From Nitrospinaceae bacterium (GTDB lineage Bacteria > Nitrospinota > Nitrospinia > Nitrospinales > Nitrospinaceae): a stretch of DNA of 64,000 nucleotides. The DNA lies in assembly GCA_028278405.1 (NCBI GenBank), contig JANQEK010000006.1, positions 119,555 through 183,554 on the forward strand, written 5' to 3'. Position numbers and translations under genes: made by a program. This document shows, piece by piece, positions 1 to 8,626 of this stretch. The first letter of the stretch is position 1. Each line of letters starts with the position of its first letter. The notes under the pieces were generated by a model. That model saw only the letters and a program-made list of their open reading frames with translations, was not told where the DNA came from and made no database searches.

Positions 1-744
1 ACCCTCAACGAGGACTTCACCAAATGGATCGGACACGAAAGATTTCCCCCAGAAATTCAGTTGATCTTCTTGTCCCACGCGATTGACCACAACGGTAAAA
101 ACACCGTTGGCAATGCTGTGGGCTTTTTGGATGGTTTGCCAGGCCTGTGCCTGTTTTTCAGCAACGGATTCGTCAAAAGCCTGATAGCCGATCGCTGTGG
201 GATAAAACAGAATTTGAGCGCCGGACAAAGCGGTCAGGCGGGCGGCTTCCGGAAACCACTGATCCCAACAGATCAAGACACCTATTTTTCCAAAGCGCGT
301 TGAAATGGTTTGAAACCCAGTATCTCCCGGCGTGAAATAAAACTTTTCATAAAAACCGGGATCGTCGGGGATGTGCATTTTACGGTAACGTCCGGCAATC
401 GAGCCGTCGGCATCGAGAACCACGGCGGTATTGTGATAAATACCTGTAGATCGTTTTTCGAATAGAGGAATAATGAGAACCACTCCCAATTCGGAGGCAA
501 CTTTTGACATCACCTGGGTGGAGGGGCCGGGTATTTCTTCCGCTTGATTGAAATGAGCGTGGTCCTCCGTTTGGCAGAAATAGGGTGTTCGAAAAAGTTC
601 CTGCAGGCAAATGATCTGCGCTCCCTGAGCGGCGGCCTTGCGGATTCCCTGTTCGGCGGCTTTCATGTTTGTCGCCGTGTCTTTTTCGCACCTCATTTGA
701 ACGAGGCCGATTCGAACAATTTCCTTGTGGGTGTTAGAACTCAT
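1..744 (-). CDS. aguB: N-carbamoylputrescine amidase (nitrilase superfamily), 3' end cut by window edge
   Basis: Reading the minus strand from ATG at 744 gives 248 codons without a stop, so the C-terminus lies beyond base 1. The carbon-nitrogen hydrolase triad is visible: Glu49 in LQELF, Lys122 in RKMHIPDD and Cys159 in ICWDQWFPE. The stretch around Lys122, followed by a GFYEKFYF-type segment, is typical of AguB, which converts N-carbamoylputrescine to putrescine, CO2 and ammonia in the agmatine route of polyamine synthesis. The protein is cytoplasmic, with no signal peptide. The family usually has about 290 residues, so some 40 are missing. An agmatine deiminase partner is often adjacent but would lie outside the window. 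Family assignment is firm; substrate is inferred from the motif context. Confidence 0.88.
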   Translation of the reverse strand, partial: MSSNTHKEIVRIGLVQMRCEKDTATNMKAAEQGIRKAAAQGAQIICLQELFRTPYFCQTEDHAHFNQAEEIPGPSTQVMSKVASELGVVLIIPLFEKRSTGIYHNTAVVLDADGSIAGRYRKMHIPDDPGFYEKFYFTPGDTGFQTISTRFGKIGVLICWDQWFPEAARLTALSGAQILFYPTAIGYQAFDESVAEKQAQAWQTIQKAHSIANGVFTVVVNRVGQEDQLNFWGKSFVSDPFGEVLVEG

Positions 745-849
745 GGCCAAAAAAATATGAAATGCCGGGGTGGAATTGGATTGGGAGTATAGAGGAACTT
801 CTTTCGGACGGCAACGGATTTTCCCCGGGGAATCTCATGAATCGGGATT

Positions 850-1347
850 ATGCCAATACGAGTTCTATGTTATAATTCAATAAGTTATGATGACTTTAAA
901 CCTTTGGGAATTGCATCGAACGGGTATAATGGTGTAGAAATCAAAGTTTCACTCCATCAGAATCAGACGACCATGTGGGTTAAACAAGCTTTTCGTGATT
1001 ATTACAAACCTAAGCTCCGACGGGAGTTGAAGCGCGATCCGACACAGGAGGAGTGCGACCAAAGGTTTGAGGAAATTTATAAAAAGCTCCGCCTGACCCT
1101 TTTGGCGGGAGTTTATGAGGGGGTTTCTCTTTATTTTTATGAAATTGCCCAATTTTCATTGGACGAGTTCAATACCTTCCGTGACCGGACTGAAGATTAC
1201 CTTGTGGAGCGGTTCGGCGGCGGTAATTTCAAGCTGAACTTCTATGAGGGCGATTCCTTCGTGGTCACTGTTAATTTCAAGCCTGAGGGAGAACCCAAGT
1301 GGCATCATCTGTTGCCGGAGAAAGCCAAACCCTTTGTGAATCCCTGA
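850..1347 (+). CDS. conserved hypothetical protein directly upstream of mfd
   Basis: A 165-residue soluble protein that I do not recognise. It is rich in charged and aromatic residues, has no signal peptide or membrane segment, and has no motif I can name. Its stop codon overlaps the mfd start by one base (TGATG), so the two are probably translationally coupled. The start is uncertain. A perfect TATAAT lies at 871-876, inside the reading frame from ATG 850, so the real start may be further down, for example TTG near 904 or ATG 973 (MWVKQAF). The coding assignment rests on the long open frame, codon use like its neighbours, and the tight coupling. Confidence 0.65.
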   Translation: MPIRVLCYNSISYDDFKPLGIASNGYNGVEIKVSLHQNQTTMWVKQAFRDYYKPKLRRELKRDPTQEECDQRFEEIYKKLRLTLLAGVYEGVSLYFYEIAQFSLDEFNTFRDRTEDYLVERFGGGNFKLNFYEGDSFVVTVNFKPEGEPKWHHLLPEKAKPFVNP

Positions 1348-4300
1348 TGAATTCTCCTACCTCTCCGACCTTGCCCCGGGACGATATTGAATCGGATCAA
1401 TGGAACGGGTTGTTGGGTTCGTTCAAGACACTAGAACATTCGCTTAGTGTTGAAGGACTCTCCGGCGCTTCCAAAGCGTATTTGTTGGCCCAGGCCTGGA
1501 AACATTCCAAGCGTCCCCAGATAGTGATCACGTCGGATCAAGTCAGTGGCGAAACCTGGCTTTCTGATTTGCGTTATTTTCTCCATCATGAAAAAGTTCG
1601 GGTGTCTCCTCAATTTTTTCCCACCTGGGAATTGTTGCCGTATGAACCGCTGTCTCCTTTCAGTGAAGTTTCGGGTGAACGACTGGCAACTTTAAATGCG
1701 TTGCTGGAGCATCAATGCCCGATCCTGGTAGTGCCTGTGGAAGCTGCCCTGCAGTATTTGATTCCCCGATCTTCGCTTCGCAATCTGACTTACGATGTTC
1801 AAAAAGGACAAACGCTTGATCGGGAAGTTTTTGAAATGTGCCTTGCGGACAACGGTTACACCCGCTCCCATTTGGTGGAAGAACGCGGACAGTTCAGTTC
1901 CAGAGGTGATATTCTGGATGTCTTCCAGTCGCATCAATCTCATCCGATTCGTATTGAATTTTTTGGGGACGAGGTTGAATCCATCCGCAAGTTTGAAGTC
2001 AGTTCGCAGGTATCCATAGAAGATTGCGATCAGGTGAAAATTCTCCCGATCCGCGAGTTGTGTCTGACCGAGAAAAGTCTGCATGATGGTATAGACAAAA
2101 TTCTTCAATACGGTCATGAGCATGAGGTCAATTCATCTCGTTTCCATGAACTGGTGGAAAAACTCCGAAATCTAAAAAGTTTTTCCGGAATGGAAATGCT
2201 GGCGCCTTTCTTTTTTGAAAAAACGGAAAGTCTCTTCGACTACCTTCCTGACAATACCTTGATCATTCTGGATGATCTGGAGTTGATAAAAGAAAAATGC
2301 GAGCACTTTGAAGAGTTGGTTCAAGATGAATACCACAGATGTATGGATCGAGGCGATGTGGCCGCGGTGCCTGACCGCCTGTATTTTTCCGCCCAGTCCT
2401 TTGTGAAAGAAATCCAACACCGGCCTCACGTGATCCTGAACACCTTGGGGATTTCGGGTGATGGGGAAAGCTCAAAGCGCTTCCAAGTTAAACCGATTCC
2501 TTCTTTTCAGGGCAAGTTTGATTTGTTTGCGCATCATGCTGAGGAATGGATCGATAAGGGTTATGACGTTTCAGTTGCCGCGCCGACCAAGGGGCATGTT
2601 CGTCGCATGAACGAGCTTTTGGTCGACAAAGAATTGAACCTTCTCGTGGAGCTCGGTTTTATCAGTCAGGGATTTCAGTTTCCCGGCAAGAACACCATTT
2701 TTGTTGCCGAGCATGAGATATTCGGCAGAACGCACAAGCACCGCCATCGCCGTAAGTCACGCTCGTCCGTTTTCCAGCGCGGTTTCAAGGATCTGAAGGA
2801 AGGTGATTTGCTTGTGCATGTGGATTACGGCATCGGTCAATACAGCCGGACCAAGGAATTGACGACAGGCATCGGAGGAGGCGAATTTCTGGAAATTTTT
2901 TATGCGGATGACCAGAAACTTTATATTCCGATGGATGGTTTGGCTGCCATTCAAAAATATATGGGGAGCGGTGAAGAAAACCCTCCTTTGAGTCAACTGG
3001 GCGGCACCCAATGGAAACGCCAAAAGAAAAAAATCAAGGACTCCCTGAAAGAGTTGGCGGGTGAACTATTAAAAGTTTATGCGTCGCGGGAGATGGCCAA
3101 GGGGCATGTGTATTCCAATAATTCGGTGCTCATGCAGGATTTCGCCGATTCGTTTGAATATGTCGAGACCGAAGATCAGTTGAAGGCCATTGAAGATGTC
3201 ATGGAGGATATGGAACGGGAGAAACCCATGGACCGTTTGATTTGTGGTGACGTGGGTTATGGCAAAACCGAGGTGGCCATGCGGGCGGCTTTCAGTGCTG
3301 TGTTGGATAAAAAGCAGGTCGCTGTACTGGTGCCGACCACCATACTGGCACAACAGCATTGGATCACTTTTCAAGAGCGGTTTCATATGCACCCGGTGCA
3401 GGTGGATATGGTCAGCCGGTTCCGCACCCCTCGCCAGCAAAAGGAAACACTGCAGCGGTTAAAAGAAGGGAAGGTGGATATTCTTGTTGGGACTCACCGC
3501 CTGTTGTCCAAAGATGTGCAGTTCGCTGATCTCGGTCTGGTGATTATTGATGAGGAGCAGCGGTTTGGCGTTAAACACAAAGAGCGGCTGAAGGAATTGA
3601 GAACTTCAGTGGATGTGCTTACTCTGAGTGCCACTCCCATTCCCCGAACACTGCATTTTTCATTGATGGGAGTTCGGGACTTGAGTGTCATTGAAACCCC
3701 GCCCAGTGACCGTTTATCGATCAAAACGTATGTCCGTAAATTTGATGAAGAAATTATTCGTGAAGCTATTCTCCGGGAAAAGGATCGCGGAGGCCAGGTG
3801 TATTTCGTACATAACAAGGTTCAAAGCATTCATTCCATTGCCGCCTTACTCAGGAAAATTGTTCCTGAGGTTTCCCTGGGGATCGCGCATGGCCAGCTTC
3901 AAGAGCGAATGCTGGAAAAGGTAATGAAACAATTCATTGAAAAGGAAATTGATCTTTTATTGTGCACCTCCATCATTGAGTCAGGCTTGGACATTCCTTC
4001 CGCCAACACTATCATTATTAACCAGGCCGATCAGTTCGGTCTGGCGCAACTGTATCAGCTGAGGGGAAGGGTGGGGCGTTATAAACATCAGGCCTATGCC
4101 TATCTTTTGATTCCGGGGGCGCTGGCCATCAGTGAAGATGCCCGCAAGCGTTTATCAGCCATCGAAGAAATGAGTGACTTGGGGGCTGGTTTCGAACTGG
4201 CTGCTCGAGACATGGAAATTCGCGGCACTGGAAATATGCTGGGTCACAATCAATCGGGGCATATTTCCGCCATCGGATTCGATTTGTATTGTAAAATGAT

Positions 4301-4790
4301 GGAGGAAACGATTCGGGAAATGAAGGGGCAAAAAGTCGAGTCTAAAATCGAGCCCGAAATCAATCTGGAAATTAAAGGTTATATACCCAAAGATTACGTT
4401 TCTGATTTGAATCAAAGACTAGAGATTTATCGTCGACTGCAACTTTTGGATGCGTTTGAGGAGTTGGAGTCTCTCAAGGTTGAGTTGACAGACCGCTATG
4501 GGCAATTTCCGGAAGAGGTTGAAAAACTGCTGGTTTTGCTGGAGATTAAATTATATTGCCAAAAACTTGATATAATAAAAATCCAGTTAAGACAGAACGA
4601 GATTACCCTGACCCTTGATTCCTCCACCCGGTTATCCACTCACAAATTTATGGAAATTCTGGACTCGAGAATGCGATTGATTTCAGAGTATCAGCTTGTT
4701 TTGAAGTCGAAAAGCAAAGGCTGGAAAGAGGATGCTGGGCTGGTAGGGGACTATTTGAAGAAACTTATGAATTGCTTGGATGAAGACTAG
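1347..4790 (+). CDS. mfd: transcription-repair coupling factor
   Basis: A 1147-residue SF2 translocase, close to the roughly 1150 usual for Mfd. It displaces RNA polymerase stalled at lesions and recruits UvrA. The N-terminal third is the UvrB-like damage-recognition part. The RNA-polymerase interaction (CarD-like) domain follows at about residues 480-560 (LLVHVDYGIGQYS). The translocase core has Walker A GDVGYGKTE, the IIDEEQRFG box, and SATPIPRTL. The TRG region and C-terminal UvrA-masking domain complete the protein. An upstream in-frame start at 1299 lies inside the preceding gene; ATG 1347, overlapping that gene's stop, gives the normal N-terminus and is preferred. A peptidyl-prolyl isomerase gene follows within a few bases. 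Confidence 0.96.
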   Translation: MNSPTSPTLPRDDIESDQWNGLLGSFKTLEHSLSVEGLSGASKAYLLAQAWKHSKRPQIVITSDQVSGETWLSDLRYFLHHEKVRVSPQFFPTWELLPYEPLSPFSEVSGERLATLNALLEHQCPILVVPVEAALQYLIPRSSLRNLTYDVQKGQTLDREVFEMCLADNGYTRSHLVEERGQFSSRGDILDVFQSHQSHPIRIEFFGDEVESIRKFEVSSQVSIEDCDQVKILPIRELCLTEKSLHDGIDKILQYGHEHEVNSSRFHELVEKLRNLKSFSGMEMLAPFFFEKTESLFDYLPDNTLIILDDLELIKEKCEHFEELVQDEYHRCMDRGDVAAVPDRLYFSAQSFVKEIQHRPHVILNTLGISGDGESSKRFQVKPIPSFQGKFDLFAHHAEEWIDKGYDVSVAAPTKGHVRRMNELLVDKELNLLVELGFISQGFQFPGKNTIFVAEHEIFGRTHKHRHRRKSRSSVFQRGFKDLKEGDLLVHVDYGIGQYSRTKELTTGIGGGEFLEIFYADDQKLYIPMDGLAAIQKYMGSGEENPPLSQLGGTQWKRQKKKIKDSLKELAGELLKVYASREMAKGHVYSNNSVLMQDFADSFEYVETEDQLKAIEDVMEDMEREKPMDRLICGDVGYGKTEVAMRAAFSAVLDKKQVAVLVPTTILAQQHWITFQERFHMHPVQVDMVSRFRTPRQQKETLQRLKEGKVDILVGTHRLLSKDVQFADLGLVIIDEEQRFGVKHKERLKELRTSVDVLTLSATPIPRTLHFSLMGVRDLSVIETPPSDRLSIKTYVRKFDEEIIREAILREKDRGGQVYFVHNKVQSIHSIAALLRKIVPEVSLGIAHGQLQERMLEKVMKQFIEKEIDLLLCTSIIESGLDIPSANTIIINQADQFGLAQLYQLRGRVGRYKHQAYAYLLIPGALAISEDARKRLSAIEEMSDLGAGFELAARDMEIRGTGNMLGHNQSGHISAIGFDLYCKMMEETIREMKGQKVESKIEPEINLEIKGYIPKDYVSDLNQRLEIYRRLQLLDAFEELESLKVELTDRYGQFPEEVEKLLVLLEIKLYCQKLDIIKIQLRQNEITLTLDSSTRLSTHKFMEILDSRMRLISEYQLVLKSKSKGWKEDAGLVGDYLKKLMNCLDED

Positions 4791-4794
4791 ACTT

Positions 4795-5766
4795 ATGAAA
4801 AAGAAGATCATTATATCTATCCTTGAATTTTGCATGATCGGTTTTGTTTTTCAGCTATTGATCGGATGTGGGTCCAGTGAAATCGAAGAGGGAAAAGACG
4901 GAACCGACGAAGTGGCGATCGTGAACAAGGAAATAATTACTCGCGAAGATTTTAAGAACGAACTGAAATGGACGAAAAGAAAGTACAGGGTTGAGAAGAA
5001 TGATACTCTGGATCACAGTCAGAGTTTTTGGATGAAGAGAAATGTCCTTAATGAATTGATTCAGGAAAGTCTGTTGCGTCAGGAAGCTATCCGGCAGGGT
5101 GTCAAGGTGTCTTCCGGGGAATTTGAGAAGTATCTGGATAAATCGAAGGAGGGCTATAAAGAAAATACATTTCAACGGGCTCTGGATATCGAGGAGATTT
5201 CCAGATCGCAATGGGAAGATAAACTAAAAACTCATTTATTGATCAGAAAATTGATCGAAGAGGTGATCAACCGAAAAATTGAAATAGATGAAAAAGAAAT
5301 GCTGGATTACTTCAAGCAGCATATGGAGGAATTTCAAAAAGGTGAGCAGGTCCGCACTCTACATATAATGGTTGAAACCGAGGATGAAGCAAGAAGAATT
5401 TCGAAGCTGATCCGCAAGGGAAAATCGTTTTCGGAATTGGCCAAGCAGCATTCAATCAGTCCGGAGGGCAAAACCGGTGGGGATATGGGGTATTATGAGG
5501 CCGGTCAAATGCCCAAGTGGTTCGACGATGTTTTTAAGCTCAAAGTTAATAAAGTAAGTGATATCATACGGACCCCTTTCGGTGTTCATATTTTCAAGGT
5601 GGTGGACAAGAAACCGGAAAGAAAAATGAGCTTTGAGGAATCCAAAAAGCAAATTCACGCCAGGTTGTTGCATGAGGCCCAGGAACAGGCTTTTCATAAA
5701 TGGGTGGAAGAAATAAAAAATAAATCTGAAATCATCATAAAATATGAAGTTCTGGAAGAAATTTAA
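4795..5766 (+). CDS. PpiC-type peptidyl-prolyl isomerase lipoprotein
   Basis: A 323-residue lipoprotein. The N-terminus has basic residues, a hydrophobic core and a lipobox ending LLIGC, after which the mature protein begins. A SurA-N-like helical region precedes one parvulin domain at about residues 180-280, recognised by VRTLHIMV, GGDMGYYEAGQMP and TPFGVHIFKV. It probably folds or chaperones outer-membrane proteins in the periplasm. ATG 4795 is chosen because it begins a proper signal sequence, whereas ATG 4780 would add five residues and overlap mfd. Its 3' end overlaps the next foldase gene by 23 bases, so mfd and the two foldases look like one transcript. It could equally be called PrsA-like. 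Confidence 0.88.
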   Translation: MKKKIIISILEFCMIGFVFQLLIGCGSSEIEEGKDGTDEVAIVNKEIITREDFKNELKWTKRKYRVEKNDTLDHSQSFWMKRNVLNELIQESLLRQEAIRQGVKVSSGEFEKYLDKSKEGYKENTFQRALDIEEISRSQWEDKLKTHLLIRKLIEEVINRKIEIDEKEMLDYFKQHMEEFQKGEQVRTLHIMVETEDEARRISKLIRKGKSFSELAKQHSISPEGKTGGDMGYYEAGQMPKWFDDVFKLKVNKVSDIIRTPFGVHIFKVVDKKPERKMSFEESKKQIHARLLHEAQEQAFHKWVEEIKNKSEIIIKYEVLEEI

Positions 5767-6997
5767 TCTTAGGCTTTGCTACGGCGGTTTGATTTTGGCG
5801 TGGGTTGTTTTCCCCATAAGTGCGGGAATGGCCAAAACTTTTGATCGTATAATTGCCAAAGTAAATGAAAAAATCATAACTCAGAGCGAATTGGAGGAAA
5901 GGTCCGTTGTGAAAATGATGGGCCTCCGGAAAATGGGCGTGCAACCCATGCCTTCCAAGGAAAAAATTATGTACGAAGAGTTGGAACGCATGATTGAAGA
6001 GAGGCTTTTAGTGGACGTAGGAACAAAGCTTGGTTTGAAAGTGGATGAAGACAATATAACTAAAGCTATCGACGACATCAAAAAAAATAACGGTCTAAGC
6101 GACGGTGATTTAGAGAAGATGCTGGAGATGGAGGGGAAGACTCTTGAAGAGTATAGAACCAAAGTTCGTAATCAGATACTTGCAAGTCGGGTAATTGGAT
6201 TTGAAGTTCGTAAGGGAATCACTGCAGATAAAGAGGAGGTTGAAGATTATTATAATCAGCATTTAAAAGATTACTGGATTTCAGAAAAGCTTCAGTTGAG
6301 ACACATATTGTTTTTAATAGATGATACTCTTTTGGAGGAAGACAAACGATTAAAAAGACGAAAAGCCCGCCAGGCGTTGCGGAAAATTCGATCGGGTGCG
6401 GATTTCATTGCCATAGCTAAGGAATATTCTGAAGACCTTTCCGCTAAAACGGGGGGAGATCTGGGTGAAATTGAACGCGGGAAAATGGTGCCGGAGTTTG
6501 AAAAGGCCGCCTTCCGGCTAAAGGAAGGAGAGGTCAGCGGTCTGGTAACGACCCCTTATGGTTTGCATATCATTAAAGTTGATAAAATCATTCCAGGACA
6601 GACACTGCCCCTGGATGAGGTTAAGAATGAGATAGAAAATCGGATTAAAGCACGAAAGTATAAAACGGCATATATCGCATATTTGGCTGGCTTGAAGAAA
6701 AAGGCATTTATTGAAAAAAAAATATCACCACCTCCTCCTTCTGTTGCCAAAAAAGCCAAAGAACCAGCTCCTGAGAACCGCTTGAAACCTTCCCTTGATC
6801 GGGAGGATGTGTTTGCTGATGTTCCGGACCCACAAAATAGCAAGAGAGCCGTTCAGCAGTCTAAACAAGGGCAGGAGTTTTCCAGATTTCAAACTTTCGA
6901 AGAAAAGCTTCGATACTATAAGCAATTGCGAAACAATAACAAGATTTCCGAAGGGGAATATCAGAATAGAAAACGAAAACTGCTCAGTCGATTTTGA
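5744..6997 (+). CDS. surA: SurA-like periplasmic chaperone/isomerase with SHOCT-like tail
   Basis: A 417-residue exported protein. A signal peptide covers roughly residues 1-30 (cleavage near SAGMA-K). A SurA N-domain follows (IIAKVNEKIITQSELEER), then one parvulin domain at about residues 185-285 (LRHILFLID, GGDLGEIERGKMVPEF, TPYGLHIIKV). E. coli SurA has two parvulin domains; this has one, common outside gammaproteobacteria. A Pro/Ala/Lys-rich linker leads to a C-terminal segment of about 35 residues (EKLRYYKQLRNNNKISEGEY) that resembles a SHOCT module, which is unusual for SurA. It overlaps the preceding PpiC lipoprotein gene and presumably shares clients with it. Confidence 0.85.
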   Translation: MKFWKKFNLRLCYGGLILAWVVFPISAGMAKTFDRIIAKVNEKIITQSELEERSVVKMMGLRKMGVQPMPSKEKIMYEELERMIEERLLVDVGTKLGLKVDEDNITKAIDDIKKNNGLSDGDLEKMLEMEGKTLEEYRTKVRNQILASRVIGFEVRKGITADKEEVEDYYNQHLKDYWISEKLQLRHILFLIDDTLLEEDKRLKRRKARQALRKIRSGADFIAIAKEYSEDLSAKTGGDLGEIERGKMVPEFEKAAFRLKEGEVSGLVTTPYGLHIIKVDKIIPGQTLPLDEVKNEIENRIKARKYKTAYIAYLAGLKKKAFIEKKISPPPPSVAKKAKEPAPENRLKPSLDREDVFADVPDPQNSKRAVQQSKQGQEFSRFQTFEEKLRYYKQLRNNNKISEGEYQNRKRKLLSRF

Positions 6998-7076
6998 TTC
7001 AATCCTCCTGATTTGCTCGACCCGCCAAACTCCGGTCTCCCCTTCCTAGGAAGTAACTGCCTTCGGTTGACACTAT

Positions 7077-8504
7077 ATGAATTCCTTAACTGTAAAGCTT
7101 AAAAAAGCTCTTGCCGACCATAAAATGGTTGTGCCGGGTGATTGTGTTTTGGTTGGGGTTTCCGGTGGCCCGGATTCCGTTGCCTTATTACACGCTCTAT
7201 CTGAAGTAAAAGATGAATTGAAAATTGAATTGGTAATAGGGCATTTGAATCATAATGCGCGAGGAGAAGAATCTGACCGCGATGCCGAGTTTGTGAAAGG
7301 TTTGGGCGATTCCCTTCAAGTTAAAACCTTGATCGAAAAAGTGGATGTGATGGCGCACCAGGTTACAAACAAAGCTTCTTTTCAGGAGACTGCCCGGTAT
7401 CTTCGTCAGGAATTTTTTCTAAAGTCGATGCGTCAGGTAGGAGCCAGCAAGATCGCTCTCGGTCACACTTTGGATGATCAGGCGGAAACGGTATTAATGA
7501 ATTTTTTGCGTGGCAGCGGCCTTAAAGGCATGGGAGGAATGAGCCCTGTTCGCCTTCCTTATATCCGGCCGTTGTTTTATTGCTCCCGTTCTGAAGTAAT
7601 CGATTTTTTGAATGACAGAAATATTTCCTATCGCGTCGATTCCTCCAATGAAAAGGTCGATTATTTACGAAATCGCATTCGTTTAGAATTGATTCCTCTT
7701 TTGCAGGAAAAATACAACCCCAGGATCAAGGAAAATCTATTTGAAGCGTCCGGGATTTTCAGGGGCGACAATGACTATCTGAGAACTTTGGAGAAACATG
7801 AATTTGAGCGTATTGTTTTAAATTTCGATAAAGATGAAACATTGAGTATGGATATTGAACGTTTTGTAGAGTTGCCTTTGGCTCTCAAGAGACGGTTAAT
7901 TCGAAGAGGAATTGAAAGCGTCAAAGGAGACTTGAGGAAGATCTCATTTTTTCATATCCAAGAGACGCTTCGCTTGTTTGATAAAAACGAGAAGGGTAAA
8001 AGAATCGATTTGCCTGATGATTTGCAGATTTTGTGCCGGGGGGATAGCGTGGAGTTTAAAAGAATCCAGGAACCTTCCTCCGGCATCTTAACGGATAAAG
8101 ATAGAGGAACATCCAATTGGATGAGGCCTCTGAGAATCCCGGGGGAGACTCCGGTGGAAAAAGCCGGTTTAACATTAAAAACCGAAATCATTGATTCTGC
8201 TGAAACGAAGCTTTCGGGAGATCAAGCCAATCAGGCATTCCTGGATTTTGATAAAACCGGTAGAGACATAATGATCCGTTTTTTCCAGGCAGGGGATCGT
8301 CTACAACCCCTGGGAATGCAAGGCACCAAAAAATTGAAGTCGCTTTTCATCGATGAGAAGGTGCCTCAGGAAGCTCGATCAACCGTTCCTATCTTGACAA
8401 CGGAAGATAATGATATTATTTGGGTGTATGGGACACGGATTGCCCATGCCTATCGGGTGACACCTGGTACCAATAGGGTCCTGTTTATCAAGGGATTATC
8501 CTAG
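7077..8504 (+). CDS. tilS: tRNA(Ile)-lysidine synthase
   Basis: A 475-residue cytoplasmic enzyme that attaches lysine to C34 of tRNA-Ile(CAU) using ATP, so that it reads AUA and is charged with isoleucine. The N-terminal PP-loop ATP-pyrophosphatase has VSGGPDSVAL at about residues 29-38, followed by GHLNHNARGEESDRD and LGHTLDDQAETVLMNFLRGSG. The C-terminal substrate-recognition domain has RFFQAGDRLQPLGMQGTKKL and FIDEKVP. ftsH lies 122 bases downstream, an old and common neighbour of tilS. A substrate candidate, a CAU tRNA, lies in this window at 49041. There is no convincing ribosome-binding site before ATG 7077. Confidence 0.95.
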   Translation: MNSLTVKLKKALADHKMVVPGDCVLVGVSGGPDSVALLHALSEVKDELKIELVIGHLNHNARGEESDRDAEFVKGLGDSLQVKTLIEKVDVMAHQVTNKASFQETARYLRQEFFLKSMRQVGASKIALGHTLDDQAETVLMNFLRGSGLKGMGGMSPVRLPYIRPLFYCSRSEVIDFLNDRNISYRVDSSNEKVDYLRNRIRLELIPLLQEKYNPRIKENLFEASGIFRGDNDYLRTLEKHEFERIVLNFDKDETLSMDIERFVELPLALKRRLIRRGIESVKGDLRKISFFHIQETLRLFDKNEKGKRIDLPDDLQILCRGDSVEFKRIQEPSSGILTDKDRGTSNWMRPLRIPGETPVEKAGLTLKTEIIDSAETKLSGDQANQAFLDFDKTGRDIMIRFFQAGDRLQPLGMQGTKKLKSLFIDEKVPQEARSTVPILTTEDNDIIWVYGTRIAHAYRVTPGTNRVLFIKGLS

Positions 8505-8626
8505 TTTTCACACTGGGGCAGGATAGAAAGAAAGGGCCCTTGCCTAAAGAAAATATGCTATTATTAGCTTTGTGATACTCAAAATGTGGGGTTTCCCATC
8601 CCTCGACATCGATAAAGGAGAAGGTT

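Noticed and set aside
1299..1346. Earlier in-frame start for mfd
   Set aside because: It lies within the coding end of the preceding gene and adds 16 residues not typical of Mfd; the TGATG overlap at 1347 is preferred.
7065..7070. TTGACA just before tilS as a -35 box
   Set aside because: A -10 at proper spacing would fall inside the tilS coding region (CTGTAA) and is poor, so it is probably chance.
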